Shown piece by piece: positions 61,303 to 64,000 of a DNA stretch of 64,000 nucleotides (position 1 is its first letter; each line of letters opens with the position of its first letter). Below the pieces are notes generated by a model that saw nothing but the letters and a program-made list of their open reading frames with translations, was not told the DNA's origin and did not search any database. The translations under genes and the position numbers were made by a program. The stretch is from Marisalimonas sp016777705 (lineage in GTDB: Bacteria; Pseudomonadota; Alphaproteobacteria; Puniceispirillales; Marisalimonadaceae), in assembly GCF_047717795.1 (NCBI RefSeq), contig NZ_CP159808.1:310001-374000 (forward strand), given 5' to 3'.

Positions 61303-61641
61303 ATGTCAAATAAAGTAACAATTAAAGTTAATATTAATAATACCATTTATCCTGTTACATGTGAAATGGGTGAAGAAGACAAACTTATTAATGCTTCAAA
61401 TGAAGTTAACAAAGCGATTGAGGAACTTTCTAGTATATCAAGCGGAATAAGTGAAACTAGATTATTAGCAATGACTTCATTAGTTTTAGCAGATAAATTA
61501 AATGAAAAGGTTGATGTTATCAGTAACGAAGCGACTAACTCACATGATAACCATTTATTTCATATACGAGAACTTCTGGATTGGCTAGCAAAATCTACTG
61601 AAAGAATGAATAAGGTTGCAAAGTTATTAGAAAGCAAATAA
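61303..61641 (+). CDS. zapA: Cell division protein ZapA
   Basis: Cross-links FtsZ protofilaments at the division ring. 112 residues. The N-terminal ZapA strand-helix unit VTIKVNINNTIYPVTCEMGE and the LINASNEVNKAIEEL segment, followed by ETRLLAMTSLVLADKLNE near 50, match the family; the C-terminal helix forms a coiled coil. 30 bases follow the DUF4164-like gene. The 6S RNA gene begins within a few bases of its stop, as in many proteobacteria. Confidence 0.94.
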   Translation: MSNKVTIKVNINNTIYPVTCEMGEEDKLINASNEVNKAIEELSSISSGISETRLLAMTSLVLADKLNEKVDVISNEATNSHDNHLFHIRELLDWLAKSTERMNKVAKLLESK

Positions 61642-61644
61642 ATT

Positions 61645-61807
61645 ATAACTTCGAAAGCTGAGCTGTTTGTTAGGAACTTTAATCCTTGGGGCCATAAGTA
61701 TTCTAAGGGAGCCGTCACTGTTTTAGCCGAGGTTAAAGTAAATGGTGCCCACCTGTTTAACAGGCAACATAGGATAACTTGTCCGACGATTGTTTGGCTT
61801 TCGTTAT
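61645..61807 (+). ncRNA. ssrS: 6S RNA (SsrS)
   Basis: An RNA of about 163 bases that imitates an open promoter and binds sigma-70 RNA polymerase. Terminal helix: CGAAAGC at 61652-61658 pairs with GCTTTCG at 61797-61803, with flanking ATAA and TTAT also able to pair. The centre has the expected G-rich and C-rich segments around a large loop (GGGGCC at 61698 region, GTGCCCACC near 61744). The location between zapA and the 5-formyl-THF cyclo-ligase gene is the classic ssrS place. Exact ends are estimated. Downstream, no clear intrinsic terminator. Confidence 0.92.
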
Positions 61808-61826
61808 TTGTTCCAGAGTAACTTAA

Positions 61827-62414
61827 ATGAAAAATAATCTTAGAATTATTGCTAAACGAAAAAGAAAATTAATTTCTCTAAACTCTGAAGATAAAAATAC
61901 TTTTCTGAAAAATATTAATTCTTGTTTGGATAGAGTTTTTTCCATTGAAAATACTATAAAAGAGGTTGGTTTATATTATCCTATTTTTAACGAAATTTCT
62001 CCTTTGGTGTTTATTAAATATTTTAAGGATAACAACATAACCACTGCTCTACCAGTAGTTGATATTAATAGTAATTCAATGGTTTTTAAAAAATGGTTCA
62101 AAAAAGAGAAACTACAAAAAAGTAATATAGGAACCTATGAACCACTTCTAACAAATAAAACTATTTTCCCCCAGATTGTTGTTGTTCCTATGTTAACGTT
62201 TGATAGAAAATTAAATAGACTTGGATATGGAGCAGGTTATTATGATAAATTAATATCAACCTTAAAAAGATATTTTGATAAAAAACAGAAAAATTTTATT
62301 ACAATTGGCCTTGCTTATAGTGAACAAGAAACTAAAAGTATACCATATGAAAGTCATGACCAGAAGTTAGATTTCATAGTAACGGAAAAAGAAATACTAT
62401 CAAAAGTAAATTAA
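61827..62414 (+). CDS. 5-formyltetrahydrofolate cyclo-ligase
   Basis: Converts 5-formyl-THF to 5,10-methenyl-THF with ATP. 195 residues. RIIAKRKRKLISLN at the N-terminus provides the basic phosphate-binding stretch, EVGLYYPIFNEISPLVF near residue 47 and TALPVVDINSNSMVFKKW near 74 follow, and the family's GAGYYDK motif is in NRLGYGAGYYDKLIS near 131. Located after 6S RNA in the conserved zapA-ssrS-ygfA order. Confidence 0.94.
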   Translation: MKNNLRIIAKRKRKLISLNSEDKNTFLKNINSCLDRVFSIENTIKEVGLYYPIFNEISPLVFIKYFKDNNITTALPVVDINSNSMVFKKWFKKEKLQKSNIGTYEPLLTNKTIFPQIVVVPMLTFDRKLNRLGYGAGYYDKLISTLKRYFDKKQKNFITIGLAYSEQETKSIPYESHDQKLDFIVTEKEILSKVN

Positions 62415-62441
62415 AATTAACTTAAAAAAAAGAAGATGTTC

Positions 62442-63251
62442 ATGAAAGTTCTGTTTATTGGTGATATTGTTGGAAGAAGAGCAAGAAACTACGCTCAAGA
62501 GAAAATTATAGAACTTAAAACAAAGTTAAAATTAGATGCAATAATAGTCAATGTTGAGAATTCAGCGGGAGGATTTGGCGTCACACCTTCAATTTGCGAT
62601 GATTTTTTTCGTGTAGGAGCTGATGTGTTAACTACTGGAAACCATATTTGGGATAAAAGAGAAATAATATCATATATAACAAAAAATGATAGATTACTTC
62701 GCCCATTAAATATGATTGAAGGTACTCCAGGTTTAGGAATGACAATAGTAGATTTGGATGCAGGAAAAATTGGAGTTGCAAATATAATGACTAATTTGTT
62801 TATGCAAAAAACTGATAATGTCTTTGATAAGATCCCTGATATCTTAGAAAATTTAAAGTTAAAAAAGAATGTAGATTTTTCTTTAATTGATATTCATGGT
62901 GAGGCATCTTCTGAAAAGATGGCTCTAGGAAACGCTCTTGACGGGAAGGTCACTGCAGTTGTTGGGACGCACACACATGTGCCAACCGCAGATTATCAGA
63001 TCTTAGAAAATGGTACTGCTTATATTACTGATGTAGGTATGAGTGGTGATTATAACTCCATAATAGGGATGAATAAAAAAGATGCATTAAATAGATTTTT
63101 ATTTCCTCAAAATAAAAAATCAAGACTTGAAGTTTCTAATGGTGAGCCTACTTTATGCGGTGTTATTATAGAGAGTGAAATTGGTGGTTTAAGTAAATCA
63201 ATCAAACCTCTAAGAATAGGAGGAAAATTAGAGCAAACTAATTTAGAATAA
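62442..63251 (+). CDS. YmdB/TIGR00282 family metallophosphoesterase
   Basis: A metallophosphoesterase with 2',3'-cyclic-nucleotide phosphodiesterase activity in characterised members (YmdB). 269 residues from the second ATG (62442), with AAGAAG about 6 bases upstream. Metal-binding residues are seen in VLFIGDIVGRRAR (Asp near 8), VNVENSAGGFGV (Glu and Asn near 38), TTGNHIWDKRE near 68 and HGEASSEK and VVGTHTHVPTAD near 152 and 177. ITDVGMSGDYNSIIGM follows. Precedes yebC by 30 bases. Confidence 0.93.
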   Translation: MKVLFIGDIVGRRARNYAQEKIIELKTKLKLDAIIVNVENSAGGFGVTPSICDDFFRVGADVLTTGNHIWDKREIISYITKNDRLLRPLNMIEGTPGLGMTIVDLDAGKIGVANIMTNLFMQKTDNVFDKIPDILENLKLKKNVDFSLIDIHGEASSEKMALGNALDGKVTAVVGTHTHVPTADYQILENGTAYITDVGMSGDYNSIIGMNKKDALNRFLFPQNKKSRLEVSNGEPTLCGVIIESEIGGLSKSIKPLRIGGKLEQTNLE

Positions 63252-63281
63252 ATTTGTAAAAATATAATAGGAGAAATTTAT

Positions 63282-64000
63282 ATGGCTGGTCACTCAAAAT
63301 TTAAAAATATAATGCATCGTAAGGGAGCACAAGACGCCAGGAGAGCCAAAAAATTTGCCCGTTTGACTAAAGAATTACAAGTTGCTGTAAGAGGTGGTAC
63401 AGATCCATCAAGCAATCCTAGATTAAGGTCAGCTTTATCAGCTTGTAGAGCAGTAAATATGCCTAAGGATAATATTGAAAAAGTCATAAAAAAAGCTGAA
63501 TCTGGAGAAAATCTAAATTTAGAAGAAATAAGATATGAGGGATATGCTCCTGGAGGGATTGCATTAATTGTAGACGCTGTCACTGATAATCGTAACAGAA
63601 CTGCATCTGAAGTCAGATCTTCTTTTACAAAATATGGTGGTAATTTAGGTGAAACTGGTTCTGTATCTTTCATGTTTAATAATGTGGGTCATATTTTATA
63701 TCAAAAAGATATTAAAAATGATGATGAAATCTTAGAAATAGCAATTGAAGTTGGTGCTGATGACGTTATTTCTGATGAAATAAGCCATGAAATAATTACC
63801 TCTTTAAATGAATTTAATAATGTTAGAGATAAATTAGAAAACCTACTTGGCTCTCCTGAACAAGCTGAAATAATTTGGCAACCTGAGAATTATATTAAGG
63901 TTGATGACGAAAAAAGAGCTGCCTCAATATTAAAGCTTTTAGATACACTTGATAATTGTGAAGATGTTCAAGGTGTTTATGGTAATTTTGATATTAGCGA
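63282..64000 (+). CDS. YebC/PmpR family transcriptional regulator or translation factor, C-terminus cut by window edge
   Basis: The first 239 codons of a YebC-family protein, nearly complete, since members are usually 240 to 250 residues. Starts MAGHSKFKNIMHRKGAQDAR, the family signature, and continues NPRLRSALSACRAVNMPKDN near residue 45, YEGYAPGGIALIVDAVTDN near 85, TASEVRSSFTKYGGNLGETG near 107 and VSFMF. Homologues are either DNA-binding regulators or, as recently shown for some, act with the ribosome on proline stretches. AGGAG precedes the ATG. Family certain, role ambiguous. Confidence 0.95.
   Translation, partial: MAGHSKFKNIMHRKGAQDARRAKKFARLTKELQVAVRGGTDPSSNPRLRSALSACRAVNMPKDNIEKVIKKAESGENLNLEEIRYEGYAPGGIALIVDAVTDNRNRTASEVRSSFTKYGGNLGETGSVSFMFNNVGHILYQKDIKNDDEILEIAIEVGADDVISDEISHEIITSLNEFNNVRDKLENLLGSPEQAEIIWQPENYIKVDDEKRAASILKLLDTLDNCEDVQGVYGNFDIS

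Noticed and set aside
63290..63673. Minus-strand frame of 127 codons at the right edge
   Set aside because: It is antisense to the YebC-family gene starting at 63282, whose signature MAGHSKFKNIMHRKGAQDAR is unmistakable.

Overview
The window is 64 kb of AT-rich, gene-dense DNA (A+T clearly about two thirds or more by eye) and reads as a chromosomal segment of a streamlined alphaproteobacterium. Several genes and orders point there: a Rieske/cytochrome b/cytochrome c1 operon, COQ9-like and UbiK proteins, an ELM1-like protein, TIGR02186 beside a TauE/SafE exporter, a CoA-pyrophosphatase/DUF6111/cca string, a uvrC-pgsA-moaD-moaE string, an RHH_4 protein, and a DUF4164/zapA/6S RNA/5-formyl-THF cyclo-ligase/ymdB/yebC string. 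Low GC, very short intergenic gaps and overlapping convergent genes suggest a free-living marine lineage with a reduced genome. That lifestyle is inference. No phage, insertion sequence, CRISPR array, rRNA operon or genomic island was recognised.

Layout. 1-8.9 kb: truncated thiolase (PcaF-like), GST-like protein, small unknown protein, pyruvate kinase, periplasmic cyclophilin, a TauE-TIGR02186-Usp operon, then nudL-DUF6111-cca-hemF. 9-11.7 kb: petABC (cytochrome bc1). 11.7-17.5 kb, minus strand: dienelactone hydrolase, ychF, pth, rplY, prs, pgeF, lgt. 17.6-19.9 kb, plus strand: ubiK, ybjN-like, proC, COQ9-like. 19.9-22 kb: EnvZ/OmpR-type two-component pair. 22-28.4 kb: ilvE, then moaE/moaD/pgsA/uvrC/uvrB. 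28.5-34.2 kb: aspartate aminotransferase, msrP, selO, ELM1-like, Lrp, greA. 34.2-38.7 kb: carAB. 38.8-43.3 kb: yqeY-dnaG-rpoD and a CAU-anticodon tRNA. 43.4-47.4 kb: a probable sugar-acid catabolic module (IlvD/Edd dehydratase, RraA-like, UxaA-like). 47.4-56.2 kb: RHH protein, RlmD-type methyltransferase, degenerate S24 regulator, polyprenyl synthase, TrmN6-type methyltransferase, S49 peptidase, glyQS, rpmE, DUF6787-like protein. 56.2-61 kb, minus strand: a MotA/MotB-like pair, an inositol-monophosphatase-like protein that has lost its metal ligands, efp and class I fructose-bisphosphate aldolase. 61-64 kb, plus strand: DUF4164-like, zapA, 6S RNA, 5-FTHF cyclo-ligase, ymdB and a truncated yebC.

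Functionally the window is mostly core metabolism, respiration, translation, DNA repair and envelope work. MoaD and MoaE make molybdopterin, which the msrP product needs, and msrP sits beside selO, another redox-linked gene. UbiK, COQ9-like and the polyprenyl synthase all serve ubiquinone, the substrate of the bc1 complex.

I did not find a convincing new multi-gene system. The best leads are local. The cca gene has no canonical start codon upstream of its catalytic motif, only an ATT with a good Shine-Dalgarno. The msrP reading frame is interrupted by a 10-A run just after its start. An IMPase-family protein lacks catalytic metal ligands. A non-flagellar MotA/MotB-like pair has no flagellar or defence neighbours. 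A 21-residue hydrophobic ORF lies after pgeF.
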